64,000 nt of DNA from NCBI RefSeq assembly GCF_001189235.2, contig NZ_LFIP02000001.1, positions 434,001 to 498,000 on the forward strand, read 5' to 3'. Positions 7,735 to 16,209 of the stretch are shown here, piece by piece. How positions within the stretch are numbered: position 1 is the first letter of the stretch; every line of letters starts with the position of its first letter. Both the position numbers and the translations under genes were made by a program. Origin of the DNA: Bradyrhizobium embrapense (lineage in GTDB: Bacteria > Pseudomonadota > Alphaproteobacteria > Rhizobiales > Xanthobacteraceae). The notes under the pieces are model-generated. The model was not told the origin of the DNA. It made no database searches and saw only the letters and a program-made list of their open reading frames with translations.

Positions 7735-8460
7735 TTATCCCTCCGGGTATTGCGCAAAATAGGCATCTCGCAATGCATCTTCGAGCAGACGGCCTTCCGA
7801 ATAGCCATCGAGCGTCGCAGGCCGCGTCACGCCGTCGAGCAGCCGCGGACACGGCTCCGGCGCGCCGAGCACGGTGCGCACCGGAATGCGCTCGGCATAG
7901 ATCGGCAACTCGTAATCCTCATCGTCGTCGGCGACGCCCTTGGCGCGTACCTTTGCCGAGGCCTCCTCGATCTCCATCGCGATGAACGAGGTTGCCTTGA
8001 TCTCCTGCTTGCTGCTGGCGCGCAGGCTCGCCGTGCGCTCCGGAAAGAAGCGGTCGACCATCGCGACGATCGCGCGCTCCTTCTCCTCGGGATCGGTGAC
8101 GAGATAGGCCGAGCCGAACGCCATCACCGCGCGATAATCGGCAGAATGGTTGAAGCCGCAGCGTGCCAGCACCAGGCTGTCGAGATGCGCGACCGTCAGG
8201 CACACACGCTGGCCTTCCGACTGGTTCTCCAGCATCCGGCTCGCGCTGGAGCCGTGCCAATAGAGCCTGGTGCCCTCGCGCCAGAAGAAGGTCGGCGTGC
8301 AATAGGGCTGGCCGTCGATCACATAGGAGACGTGGCACAGCATCGAGGCGTCCAGGATCCTGTGCACGGTGGCGTGGTCGTAGAATCCGCGGTCATGGCG
8401 GCGCTTGACCCGGTTGCGGGACGACATGGGGTAGGACGGAGTGGACGCGCCTTCGGTCAC
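7735..8460 (-). CDS. Pyridoxamine 5-phosphate oxidase family flavoprotein
   Basis: About 241 residues of the split-barrel FMN-binding pyridoxamine-phosphate-oxidase-like family: RRHDRGFYDHATVHRIL, LCHVSYVIDGQPYCTPTFFW, then LYWHGSSASRML and VCLTVAHLDSLVLAR. Such proteins bind FMN or F420-like cofactors and act as small redox enzymes. The GTG at 8460 is favoured because AAAGG lies 7 bases upstream; ATG at 8427 is an alternative. It is divergent from a MocR-type regulator 73 bp away, a common pairing in which the PLP-binding regulator controls the oxidase. Exact substrate unknown. Confidence 0.85.
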   Translation of the reverse strand: MTEGASTPSYPMSSRNRVKRRHDRGFYDHATVHRILDASMLCHVSYVIDGQPYCTPTFFWREGTRLYWHGSSASRMLENQSEGQRVCLTVAHLDSLVLARCGFNHSADYRAVMAFGSAYLVTDPEEKERAIVAMVDRFFPERTASLRASSKQEIKATSFIAMEIEEASAKVRAKGVADDDEDYELPIYAERIPVRTVLGAPEPCPRLLDGVTRPATLDGYSEGRLLEDALRDAYFAQYPEG

Positions 8461-8533
8461 GGCAGTGCCTTTCGAAATCTGGAATCTGTCCAGAGTTGTA
8501 GCGGCCCATTTGGTCTGCGATAGTGCCAATTCC

Positions 8534-10048
8534 ATGCGAAAAATTCCGACCAATTCCCGCAAGCCCGCAGCGCGCAAGGCGGAGCTGCCGCTCGACCTCA
8601 CCGGCCCGCACATCACGCAGGGCGCGGCCTCGCAGCAGCGGCTCTACCAGGCGCTGTGCCACACGATCGTCGGCGGCCTCGTCAAGCCGGGTGAGCCGCT
8701 GCCGCCGTCGCGCGCGCTGGCCAAGCAGACCGGCTTCCGCCGCAACGCGGTCACCACGGCCTATGAGCGGCTGATCGCCGACGGCTTTGCGGTGGCGACC
8801 ACGGGCTCCGGCACCTTCGTCGCCGCGCGCATTCCGGCCCAGGCCAGCGCGCCGCGGCGTGCGAGGATCGAGATCGAGCCGCCGCAGCACAATGCGCTCT
8901 CGCTCGGCTGCACCCATATCGATGACCGCGCGCTGCAGCGCTTCCGCGCCTTTGCCGGCCGCAGGCTGCGCGCCTTCGGCGCCGAGCATCTGCACTACGG
9001 CGATCCCCGCGGCAGCAGCGAATTGCGCGCCGCGATCTCGGACCATCTGCTGTCGGCGCGCGGGCTGCGCTGCGATCCCGACCAGATCATTCTGGCCTCG
9101 GGCACGCTGCATGCGCTGCGCATCGTGCTCGGCGCCATCCTCAAGCCCGGCGACCAGGTCTGGTGCGAAGACCCCGGCTATCCGGCGGCGCGGCGCGCGA
9201 TCGAGCATTGCGGCTATCGCCCGGTGTCGGTGCCGGTCGATGGCTCCGGCATGCGCATCGACAAGGGACGCGCATCCGCTTCCGCCGCGCGCGCCGCCTA
9301 TGTCACGCCGTCACACCAGTTTCCGCTCGGCGTGCAGATGTCGATGCCGCGCCGGCTCGAACTACTCGACTGGGCACGAGATGCCGGCGCCTTCGTGTTC
9401 GAAGACGATTACGACAGCGAGTTCCGCTATGACGGCGCGCCACTGCTGTCGCTCGCCGGCATCGATCATCTGCGCCGCGTAATCTACATGGGCACGTTTG
9501 CGAAGACGCTGTTTCCGGGATTGCGGATCGGATACTGCGCCCTGCCCGAAGCCTTGATCGGTCCAGTGACTGCGGCGCGCGCCGCGCTCGATCGCTTTCC
9601 CGGCACCTTGATGGAAGGCGCGGTCGCGGACATGCTGAACTCCGGCGCCTTCGCCGCGAACCTGCGGAAATCGCGAAAGCTCTATCGCGAGGCACGTGAC
9701 GTGCTGGCGTCGACACTCACCCGTGCATCCGAGGGCGAACTCACGGTTCCGGTGCCGTCGCAAGGCCTGCATCTCGTGGCGCGGCTCGATCCCGCAACCG
9801 ATCCGCTGGTTGCCGCGCAGGCCAAGGCCAGTGCCGGCGTCGGCGGCTGGCTGCTCGCCGAGACTTATCACCGCGCGCGGCCCCTGCCCGGCTTCGTGCT
9901 GGGATTCTCCGGTCACCCGGTTCCGCAACTTGTCTCTTCGGCGGAACAACTGGCAAGGACAACGCTGACTGCGCTGCGCGCGACGCGCAAGATATCCGTC
10001 AAGGCATCCGCCGCGCCGCGGCGCTCTAGGAGAATCGCAACCACCTGA
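8534..10048 (+). CDS. MocR/PdxR-type GntR regulator with aminotransferase domain
   Basis: About 504 residues. The N-terminal GntR winged helix (about 35-110) includes PGEPLPPSRALAKQTGFRR, and the rest is a fold-type I aminotransferase domain with DPGYPAARRAIE, EDDYDSEFRYDG and the PLP lysine in GTFAKTLFPGLRIGY. MocR proteins sense PLP or related ligands and usually act on a divergent gene, here the flavin-oxidase-like gene at 7735-8460. The ATG at 8534 opens the recognisable protein; an in-frame ATG at 8441 would overlap the neighbour. The C-terminal tail is basic. Confidence 0.9.
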   Translation: MRKIPTNSRKPAARKAELPLDLTGPHITQGAASQQRLYQALCHTIVGGLVKPGEPLPPSRALAKQTGFRRNAVTTAYERLIADGFAVATTGSGTFVAARIPAQASAPRRARIEIEPPQHNALSLGCTHIDDRALQRFRAFAGRRLRAFGAEHLHYGDPRGSSELRAAISDHLLSARGLRCDPDQIILASGTLHALRIVLGAILKPGDQVWCEDPGYPAARRAIEHCGYRPVSVPVDGSGMRIDKGRASASAARAAYVTPSHQFPLGVQMSMPRRLELLDWARDAGAFVFEDDYDSEFRYDGAPLLSLAGIDHLRRVIYMGTFAKTLFPGLRIGYCALPEALIGPVTAARAALDRFPGTLMEGAVADMLNSGAFAANLRKSRKLYREARDVLASTLTRASEGELTVPVPSQGLHLVARLDPATDPLVAAQAKASAGVGGWLLAETYHRARPLPGFVLGFSGHPVPQLVSSAEQLARTTLTALRATRKISVKASAAPRRSRRIATT

Positions 10049-10102
10049 CTAAGGTCGCCCGCGTTGAGTCGTCGAGTCAGTGTCCGCCTAAGGAGATACC
10101 GG

Positions 10103-10252
10103 ATGCCCAATCGCAACGTCCTGTATCTCGTGATCGGCGCGCTGGTCGTGATCGCGGGCATGCTCGGCTACAATCTTTACCAGGCGAAGAAGCAGCCGGA
10201 AGGCCTGCAGATCAATGTCGGCCCCGACGGGCTCAAGATCCAGAGCAAGTGA
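10103..10252 (+). CDS. Small single-pass membrane protein, 49 aa
   Basis: A 49-residue peptide beginning MPNRNVLYLVIGALVV, with one hydrophobic segment over about residues 5-24 and a hydrophilic C-terminus containing QINVGPDGLKIQSK. AAGGAGATACCGG gives a strong ribosome site for the ATG at 10103. The next small exported protein starts 11 bp after its stop, so the pair is probably one transcript. No known function; the tail recurs, from memory, in small rhizobial membrane proteins. Confidence 0.75.
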   Translation: MPNRNVLYLVIGALVVIAGMLGYNLYQAKKQPEGLQINVGPDGLKIQSK

Positions 10253-10263
10253 AGGAGGCTCGG

Positions 10264-10509
10264 ATGCTGCGCTTCGGATTGGTCGCGCTGATCGGCACCG
10301 TCGCCATCGGTGCGATGGCTCACTCCGCCTCCGCCCAGCAGGCCGTGATGCGCGAAGCCGACATCGTCGATCTCCGGGTCGGCCAGCGCGTCCTGGTCGA
10401 TGACGGGTCGTGCCCGGCCGGACAGATCAAGCAGATCGTTGGTTCCAGACTGAGTGAGAACGGCGTCGTGCGCACCAGCAGCTGCGTGCCGCGGCTCGCC
10501 AAAAGGTAA
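10264..10509 (+). CDS. Small exported protein, 81 aa (possibly DUF6719)
   Basis: An 81-residue protein with a Sec signal peptide (MLRFGLVALIG... ending near HSASAQQ) and a mature part of about 55 residues containing VGQRVLVDDGSCPAGQIKQ and a second Cys in RTSSCVPR. The two Cys could form a disulphide in the periplasm. GAAGGAGGCTCGG precedes the ATG at 10264. I believe this is a small rhizobial family (DUF6719), from memory only. It follows the 49-residue membrane protein and ends at a hairpin. Confidence 0.75.
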   Translation: MLRFGLVALIGTVAIGAMAHSASAQQAVMREADIVDLRVGQRVLVDDGSCPAGQIKQIVGSRLSENGVVRTSSCVPRLAKR

Positions 10510-10534
10510 AGCGCCTCGCTGTCGCGAGGCGCTT
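10509..10534. terminator. Hairpin between convergent genes
   Basis: AAGCGCCTCGC and GCGAGGCGCTT form an 11-bp perfect stem with a 4-nt loop right at the stop of the 81-residue protein gene. Only two T follow, so it is a terminator-like or transcript-end-protecting hairpin. It may serve both strands. Confidence 0.6.
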
Positions 10535-10562
10535 GCTGCATCACTGCGCCTTGTCACGTTGC

Positions 10563-10958
10563 TCAGTTCGAGATCGGCTCGAACATGCATTGCAGCGTCG
10601 GCTTGGCGATCTTGGTGAAGGTCGGGCCGATCTCGGCCTGCTTGGAGGGCGGCACCCAATCGGTCTCGATGGTCGGCACGCCGGTTTCGCTGATGCCGCG
10701 CAGCAGCGCCTGGCGCAGATCGGGATCGTCCACGGTCGCAGCAGCATGGTCATGCAAGCAGCCGCACACGGCTTCGGGATGCGCCCAGCGCCCGAGCATA
10801 TGCGGCGCGCACTGGCGCACGAATTCATCGCGCGGTTCTGGCACCCGGTAGAGCGAGCGGATCTGCATCGACTCGAGTGGAAGTTGGGATTGGGCCTGCG
10901 CGGAACCGGCCAGAGCGAGCGATGCCAGGAGCGCGGCGGAACAGATACGGAGCGACAT
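10563..10958 (-). CDS. Exported hypothetical protein, 131 aa
   Basis: 131 residues with a clear Sec signal peptide (MSLRICSAALLASLALAGSA then QAQ). The mature part has four Cys: in FVRQCAPHML, AVCGCLHDH and TLQCMFEP. That spacing suggests disulphides or metal binding in the periplasm. I recognise no named family. It converges with the small exported protein gene before it. Confidence 0.7.
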   Translation of the reverse strand: MSLRICSAALLASLALAGSAQAQSQLPLESMQIRSLYRVPEPRDEFVRQCAPHMLGRWAHPEAVCGCLHDHAAATVDDPDLRQALLRGISETGVPTIETDWVPPSKQAEIGPTFTKIAKPTLQCMFEPISN

Positions 10959-10997
10959 GGGGAGCTTTTACCGGCAGTTCTGCTTTTTACGTCGCGC

Positions 10998-11156
10998 TCA
11001 GTTGACCAGCGCCATCACCATCGGGGCCGAGGCGACCACCGGCGAGCCGTTATAGGAGAAGGTCCCGATACCGGGCAAACCGTTGTCCGGGGCACCAGCC
11101 ATCGACGAACCCACCATCACGAAAGCGAAGGCGAGGATCAGGCTCATGGTCCGCAT
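10998..11156 (-). CDS. Small exported peptide, 52 aa
   Basis: A 52-residue peptide with an N-terminal signal sequence (MRTMSLILAFAFVMVGSSMA) and a short mature part of about 30 residues, rich in Gly, Pro and Val, ending VVASAPMVMALVN. ATG at 11156 is preceded by GGAG at a good distance. The open frame extends far upstream, but the hydrophobic start here is the natural one. It lies 39 bp upstream of the 131-residue protein gene on the same strand and may be co-transcribed with it. Function unknown. Confidence 0.6.
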   Translation of the reverse strand: MRTMSLILAFAFVMVGSSMAGAPDNGLPGIGTFSYNGSPVVASAPMVMALVN

Positions 11157-11594
11157 CTGACAGTCTCCGTCATTCCGGTTCGGCGCCCGGCGCCGTTGTG
11201 TTGACGGTTTGATAACGATCTGCCGTTTCCGGAGTTCTGCGGAACAAGCAGAAAATGGTTTCGTCGCCGGGACAATTGTTTCGTCGGCGGGCAGCCCACG
11301 AAACATTCGCCGGAAAACCCCAATGTTTTCAGTAGCCGCGACACTGCAGCCAGCCTGCTCAAGATTTCGAGCGTTCAACCTGCCGGGCAGTGGAGGGTTC
11401 GATTATGCGTGCAAATCGAGCGTCCTACCGCGTTTTCTTAACTTTCCTCTGCTGAGACAGGAAGCGGCCCAGCAAGGGGACGTGAACCGGTCGGCGGTTC
11501 GGCCGACTCATCTGGGCGTCGTGCAACCATCTTCGTGGTGGCGCGTTGTGGTGATTCCCGATCCAACGGTTGTTGTGATCCGATCCAACGAAGG
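11157..11594. other. Intergenic region with a 16-codon mini-ORF
   Basis: About 440 bp with no convincing gene. It includes a mini-ORF at 11405-11455 (plus strand, MRANRASYRVFLTFLC) preceded by GGAGGG at 7 bases, a GGAAC-N16-CGTC sequence at 11241-11265 resembling a general-stress promoter but with CGTC in place of CGTT, and a small hairpin (GTCGGC/GCCGAC) near 11490-11507. The region could hold a small RNA or a leader for the next small gene. Confidence 0.4.
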
Positions 11595-11822
11595 ATGTCA
11601 GTCGTGGGAAATGGCAACATCGGTGTTGGCAATGAATCCGCGGCGAGCAAATCCGGCCAGCAGCAGCAGATGACGGCCGCGATGCCGCAGCAAGGCGCTT
11701 ATGTGATGGGCGACAATGAGTGCGCGCAGCAAAAGCTGGTCCGCCTGGTCGGTTGCCGCGACTCGAAGGTCAAGCCAGGCGTCAGCATCGGTGCGAAGCA
11801 GTTCGGGCAAACCAAGCGCTAG
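11595..11822 (+). CDS. Small hypothetical protein, 75 aa
   Basis: A 75-residue frame with high third-position G/C, starting MSVVGNGNIGVGNESAAS, then a Gln-rich stretch and VMGDNECAQQKLVRLVGCRD with two Cys 15 residues apart. The ATG at 11595 has its AAGG too close; GTG at 11604 is better spaced from GAAGGA and may be the true start. No signal peptide. The opposing frame looks like a shadow. I give it as a possible gene only. Confidence 0.45.
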   Translation: MSVVGNGNIGVGNESAASKSGQQQQMTAAMPQQGAYVMGDNECAQQKLVRLVGCRDSKVKPGVSIGAKQFGQTKR

Positions 11823-11865
11823 CTCGCCCGCCGCTTCAGCCAACAGGGCCAAGTCCCTGCTCCAG

Positions 11866-12420
11866 CTACTGAATGAACTCGCCGCACTTCTGCACGGCGG
11901 TACTGTCGGCCGCGCCCCAAGGCATGATCGGGACCGACGACGTCGAGTTCTTCGGGGAGCCCTCGATCAGCTTGTCGGAATAGACCATGTAGACCAGCAC
12001 GTTGCGCTTGGCGTCGCAGCCCCGCACGATCTGCATCTTCTTGAAGAACAGCGACCGCCGCTTGCTGAACATGTCGTCGCCCTGGCCAAGCTTGCTCTTG
12101 AAGCGGATCGGTCCGATCTGGCGGCAAGCCAGCGAGATGTCAGAGACTTCCTCGGCAAGGCCGAGCCAACCCTTGAAGCCGCCCTTCTCCGGCACCGTGA
12201 AGTGACAGGCGACGCCCTCGACCTCGGGGTCGTCGACGCCATAGGTCGCAAGCTTGTCGTTGGGGCTCACCCATTTGAACACCGTCGAGCGGCGAAAGAT
12301 CAGGTCCGGCTCGTCGGCCGCGGCCGCGGGAACTGGCTGCCCCAAAGCCAGCAACATCAGCAGCACCGCGCCGCCCAATCGAGGCAACAGCCGCACGTCA
12401 CACAAGCTCACATTTCTCAT
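11866..12420 (-). CDS. creA: CreA family protein
   Basis: 184 residues including a signal peptide (about 1-35, ending PVPAAAAD), followed by the CreA-type body: FRRSTVFKWVSPNDKL, YGVDDPEVEGVACHFT, GFKGWLGLAEEVSDISLACRQIG in outline, and VLVYMVYSDKLIEGSPKNS. CreA is a small conserved exported protein of uncertain biochemical role, named from the E. coli creABCD locus; no creBCD genes are here. The gene is divergent from the L,D-transpeptidase gene. Confidence 0.88.
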   Translation of the reverse strand: MRNVSLCDVRLLPRLGGAVLLMLLALGQPVPAAAADEPDLIFRRSTVFKWVSPNDKLATYGVDDPEVEGVACHFTVPEKGGFKGWLGLAEEVSDISLACRQIGPIRFKSKLGQGDDMFSKRRSLFFKKMQIVRGCDAKRNVLVYMVYSDKLIEGSPKNSTSSVPIMPWGAADSTAVQKCGEFIQ

Positions 12421-12644
12421 CGAGGTCTCCGGCCGGGTGGTTCCCGCCTATGTAGTGCGCAAACGCCGCACAGGAAGGCGCTGACAGTTCGGTGAACGGA
12501 CCGGGCGCTTTAACCTCCTGTGAGGCTTTTTTGCTACTCTTTCGTCGAAAATCCGCCCCTCACGGAAGGGTTAGATCGCTTGCGCTGGTGAACGTGTTCG
12601 GCGTCTGCGACAACCAACAGATAGCTTGGACTGGGATTCGGAAT

Positions 12645-14375
12645 ATGCGCGCAAGCGGACGTCGGATTTCGATTTTTGATTCTGCGAATGGGCGGTTCTG
12701 GCAGTTTGCAATTCTGACGGCGGCCGGCACTGTGGCCTCTTCCTCTCAGGCCGATGCAGCCTTGTTCTACTGGAACCGTGACTCCGCCTATTACGGCGAG
12801 GTCGAGCCGATGCTGCCGCAGCAGCCCCGGCCGAAGCCGAAGCGTAATACAGCCAAGAAAAGTCCGGCGATCGAGAAGGAGGCTGGCCGCAAGCCGCAAG
12901 GCCCCCTGATCATCTCGGTCTCGATCGACCAGCAGCGGGTCAGCATCTACGACGCCAACGGCCTCTACGCCGAGAGTCCGGTATCGACCGGCATGAAGGG
13001 GCATTCGACCCCGATGGGTGTCTTCAGCGTCATCCAGAAGCAGAAGTACCATCAGTCCAACATCTATAGCGGCGCGCCGATGCCGTACATGCAACGCATC
13101 ACCTGGTCGGGCATCGCCATGCACGCCGGCGTGCTGCCCGGCTATCCGGCATCGCATGGCTGCATCCGCATGCCGATGTCGTTTGCGGTCAAGATGTACA
13201 ACTGGACGCGGATGGGCGCCCGCGTATTCGTCACGCCGGGCACGATCTCGCCGGAGAATTTCTCGCATCCGCTGCTGGTGACGCAGAAGGTCGCGCCACA
13301 GCAGCCGGTTGCCGAGGACATCCTGAAGATGGATGCGCCGCTCGGCGTGAAGAGCGACAAGGGCGCGGACAAGCCGCAGACCGACCTCGACCTGCGCAGC
13401 AGCGTCGGCCATGCTGCCGCATCACTGCGCGACAACACCCACACCGCCGACGCCAGCAGCGCGATGCCGGCGGCAAGCGCGTCGGCGACGATGTCCGATG
13501 CGTCCTCCTCCGCGCGCGACGCCATTGCGCAGAAGATCGCGGCTGACAAGTCCGAGGCGAGCGCGACCGAGACTGCCGCAGCCGACAAGCCGGCCGAGGC
13601 CAATTCCGCCGCTGGCGACGACAAGACCGTCGGCGAAGTCACCGGCAGCACCGACACGGCGAAGTCCGAGGTTTCCGCAAGGGACCCAGTGAAGGCCGAA
13701 GCCAAGGCCGACGAGCCGAAGGCAGACGCCGCCAAGCCCGGCGTTGCCGACGCGCCCGGAACGGATACATCGAAGTCGGATGCAGCCAAGACGACGGATA
13801 CCGCCAAGGCCGCTGCCAGGCCATCTGAGGCGGCAACCGCGGCCGACACAGCCGACGTCAACAAGGATGTGGCCAAGGATCCGGCGCGGCTGCCGGGCGT
13901 CGCCAGGATCGACGTGTCGAAGCGCGCCGGCCAGATCGCGGTGTTCATCAGCCGCAAGGATTCCAGGCTCTACGTGCGGCAGAACTTCGCGCCGCTGTTC
14001 GAGGTGCCGGTGACGATCGCGGCAAGCGACCGGCCGCTCGGCACGCATGTGTTCACCGCGGAAGCCGACAAGACCGATGCGAACCTGCTGCGCTGGTCGG
14101 TGGTGACGCTGCCGACCCGCAGCGCCGCCCGCATCGACGTCGAGGAGCGCGCCTCGCATCGCCGCAAGGTGGCGGCCGCAGCCCCGGTCGAGGCGAAGCC
14201 GCAGCCGGCGACCGACACCCCGGCCGAGGCGCTCGATCGCATCTCGATCCCGGCCGACGTGATGGCGCGGATCAACGAAGCGCTCGGCACCGGCGGATCG
14301 ATCATCGTCTCCGACCTCGGCGTGAACCAGGGCGAGACCGGCGAAGGCACCGACTTCATTCTGCCGCTGCATTAG
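12645..14375 (+). CDS. L,D-transpeptidase with a degenerate second YkuD-like module
   Basis: About 576 residues. A signal or anchor segment (about 15-35) leads to a basic Pro/Lys stretch and a YkuD catalytic domain at about 87-210 with the active-site motif HGCIRM (His171, Cys173). YkuD enzymes form 3-3 peptidoglycan cross-links or attach proteins to peptidoglycan in the periplasm. A low-complexity Ala/Asp/Lys/Thr linker spans about 260-415. A C-terminal region from about 428 (GQIAVFISRKDSRLYVRQN, then RPLGTHVFTA) repeats the strand pattern of the first domain but lacks the His/Cys motif. The ATG at 12645 gives a plausible export signal; its ribosome site is weak. Confidence 0.88.
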   Translation: MRASGRRISIFDSANGRFWQFAILTAAGTVASSSQADAALFYWNRDSAYYGEVEPMLPQQPRPKPKRNTAKKSPAIEKEAGRKPQGPLIISVSIDQQRVSIYDANGLYAESPVSTGMKGHSTPMGVFSVIQKQKYHQSNIYSGAPMPYMQRITWSGIAMHAGVLPGYPASHGCIRMPMSFAVKMYNWTRMGARVFVTPGTISPENFSHPLLVTQKVAPQQPVAEDILKMDAPLGVKSDKGADKPQTDLDLRSSVGHAAASLRDNTHTADASSAMPAASASATMSDASSSARDAIAQKIAADKSEASATETAAADKPAEANSAAGDDKTVGEVTGSTDTAKSEVSARDPVKAEAKADEPKADAAKPGVADAPGTDTSKSDAAKTTDTAKAAARPSEAATAADTADVNKDVAKDPARLPGVARIDVSKRAGQIAVFISRKDSRLYVRQNFAPLFEVPVTIAASDRPLGTHVFTAEADKTDANLLRWSVVTLPTRSAARIDVEERASHRRKVAAAAPVEAKPQPATDTPAEALDRISIPADVMARINEALGTGGSIIVSDLGVNQGETGEGTDFILPLH

Positions 14376-14458
14376 ACCCGGACATAACGCCTTCTTGAAG
14401 GCCTACGCCTCCACTCTGGATTATGATCCCTGGGAGCATCTGTTCCGGGGACGAGACC

Positions 14459-15028
14459 ATGATGGACCGCAGGACACTGATCGTGGCGGCGTTCGCCGCG
14501 GCTGCAGGATCCCGTGCGCTGCATGCGGAGCAACCCGCGATGAGCCGGATCACAGCCTACGCCTTCTCATTTCCGGCGCTCGCCGGCGGCGACATTCGGC
14601 TTGCCGACTATGCCGGCCATCCCTTGATGATCGTCAACACGGCCTCGCTCTGTGGCTTCACGCCGCAATATGCCGGCCTGCAGCAATTGTGGACCGAATT
14701 CCGCGACCGCGGCTTTGTCATCATCGGCGTGCCGTCCAATGATTTCGGCGGCCAGGAGCCCGGCGGCCCGACCGAGATCGCCGAGACCGCGCAGCATCAA
14801 TACGGCGTCACCTTCCCGATCGCGGCGAAAGCCGTGGTCAAGGGCGCGAACGCACATCCATTCTACCGCTGGGCGGCGGAGGCTCGGCCCAGGGACGTGC
14901 CACGCTGGAATTTCCACAAATACCTGATCGGGCGCGACGGCTATATCGCCGAGGTCTTCCCTGAGTCGGTGACGCCGGACGACACCCGTATCAAGACCGG
15001 GATCGCACGGGCATTGGCCGCGGCCTGA
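14459..15028 (+). CDS. Glutathione peroxidase, exported form
   Basis: About 189 residues: a signal-like N-terminus (MMDRRTLIVAAFAAAAGSRA) followed by a glutathione peroxidase domain. The peroxidatic Cys65 lies in NTASLCGFTPQY, Gln99 in VPSNDFGGQEPGG, and Trp150-Asn151 in RWNFHKYL, giving the Cys-Gln-Trp-Asn tetrad. The Cys is encoded by TGT, not selenocysteine. The family reduces H2O2 or lipid hydroperoxides using thioredoxin or glutathione. RR near the start could be a Tat signal. GGGGACGAG precedes the double ATG at 14459/14462. Confidence 0.9.
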   Translation: MMDRRTLIVAAFAAAAGSRALHAEQPAMSRITAYAFSFPALAGGDIRLADYAGHPLMIVNTASLCGFTPQYAGLQQLWTEFRDRGFVIIGVPSNDFGGQEPGGPTEIAETAQHQYGVTFPIAAKAVVKGANAHPFYRWAAEARPRDVPRWNFHKYLIGRDGYIAEVFPESVTPDDTRIKTGIARALAAA

Positions 15029-15190
15029 GGGGCTAGGGTAATCCACGGAATTAACTGGGATTTCGGACACCCCCCCGCCACGTTCATTGCCTTGGCGTCG
15101 CCACTGCGACTAGGGTACGATGAGTTGGGGGTGAAGCGGTCCGGTTGCGGCAATACCGCGATCTGGAGCGCGATCAGCAGGGAACACGCC

Positions 15191-16189
15191 ATGCGCATTG
15201 CGGCAGGTCTGATTTTCGCAGGGACCGTATCGTTGCTCGCCTCGAGCGCAGCTTGGTCGCAGACGCCACCTACCAAGGGCACCGCCGCGGCGCCGGCGGC
15301 AGCACCAGCGGCCGCAGCCCCGGCCCCTGCTGCAGCAGCGCCTGCGCCCGCCGCAGCGGCCGCTCAAGTGCCGCCGAAGCAAGCGCCGCAGCCGGCGCGC
15401 GCTGCCTGCAACAATCCGAACGCGCTCGGCGTCGCGCGCACGGTCGAGATCGACACGACAGGCGGTCCCGGCTTCGGCTTCGAGCATTTCAAGCAGCTCG
15501 ACTTCCTGCGCGATCACGAAGTGGTGCTGACCTTCGACGACGGTCCGTGGCCGGGCAACACGCCGGCGGTGTTGAAGGCGCTCGCGGATGAATGCACCAC
15601 GGGCATCTTCTTCCCGATCGGCAAGCACGCCACCTATCACCCCGAGATCCTGCGCCAGGTCTATGCCGCCGGCCACACCGTCGGCTCGCACACCTGGTCG
15701 CACGAGAATCTGAACAGCAAGAAGCTGACCGAGGACCAGAAGAAGGACGAGATCGAGCGCGGCCTGGCTGCGGTCAAGTGGGCGCTCGAGACGTCACCCT
15801 CGCCGTTCTTCCGCTTCCCGGCCCTGCAGCACCCGCCGGAGATGGTCACCTATCTCGGCAACCGCAACATCGCGATCTTCTCCTGCGACCTCGACTCCTT
15901 CGACTTCAAGTCGAAGAACCCGCAACAGGTGATCGACACCGTGATGAAGAAGCTCGCCAAGCTCGGCAAGGGCATCATCCTGATGCACGACTTCCAGAAG
16001 CACACCGCGGAAGCCCTGCCGACGCTGCTGACGCAGCTCAAGGCCGGCGGCTACAAGGTGGTGGCGATGCGCGCCAAATTCCCGGCGACCGTGTTGCCGC
16101 AATACGAGCAGGAGCTCGCCAAGGACGTCAAGCTACCGACCGTGAGCTCGCGGCCGGTGAACAGCGTCGTGACGACAGTCGATCAGTAA
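15191..16189 (+). CDS. Polysaccharide deacetylase family protein
   Basis: About 332 residues. A signal peptide (MRIAAGLIFAGTVSLL through AWSQ) is followed by an Ala/Pro-rich linker of about 60 residues, then a NodB-homology domain: motif 1 VVLTFDDGPWPGNTP with the catalytic Asp pair, motif 2 VGSHTWSHENLN (metal His residues), RFPALQHPP (motif 3 region) and IILMHDF (motif 5). It probably deacetylates N-acetylated sugars of an envelope polysaccharide or peptidoglycan in the periplasm. The start at 15191 places the signal peptide correctly; an upstream in-frame start at 15092 does not. Confidence 0.9.
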   Translation: MRIAAGLIFAGTVSLLASSAAWSQTPPTKGTAAAPAAAPAAAAPAPAAAAPAPAAAAAQVPPKQAPQPARAACNNPNALGVARTVEIDTTGGPGFGFEHFKQLDFLRDHEVVLTFDDGPWPGNTPAVLKALADECTTGIFFPIGKHATYHPEILRQVYAAGHTVGSHTWSHENLNSKKLTEDQKKDEIERGLAAVKWALETSPSPFFRFPALQHPPEMVTYLGNRNIAIFSCDLDSFDFKSKNPQQVIDTVMKKLAKLGKGIILMHDFQKHTAEALPTLLTQLKAGGYKVVAMRAKFPATVLPQYEQELAKDVKLPTVSSRPVNSVVTTVDQ

Positions 16190-16209
16190 GCGCGCCGGCG
16201 ATATTTCCA

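Noticed and set aside
8461..8533. CTGTCCAG and TGGTCTG half-sites in the MocR/oxidase gap as an operator
   Set aside because: The two are not clear direct or inverted repeats of each other. The gap is the expected operator position, but I cannot define the site.
12510..12535. Hairpin-like CCTC-CTGT-GAGG followed by six T upstream of the L,D-transpeptidase
   Set aside because: The stem is only four base pairs. Too weak to call a terminator, and no gene ends just before it on the plus strand.
14389..14402. GCCTTC-TT-GAAGGC after the L,D-transpeptidase gene
   Set aside because: A 6-bp stem with a 2-nt loop is not a stable hairpin and no U-run follows.
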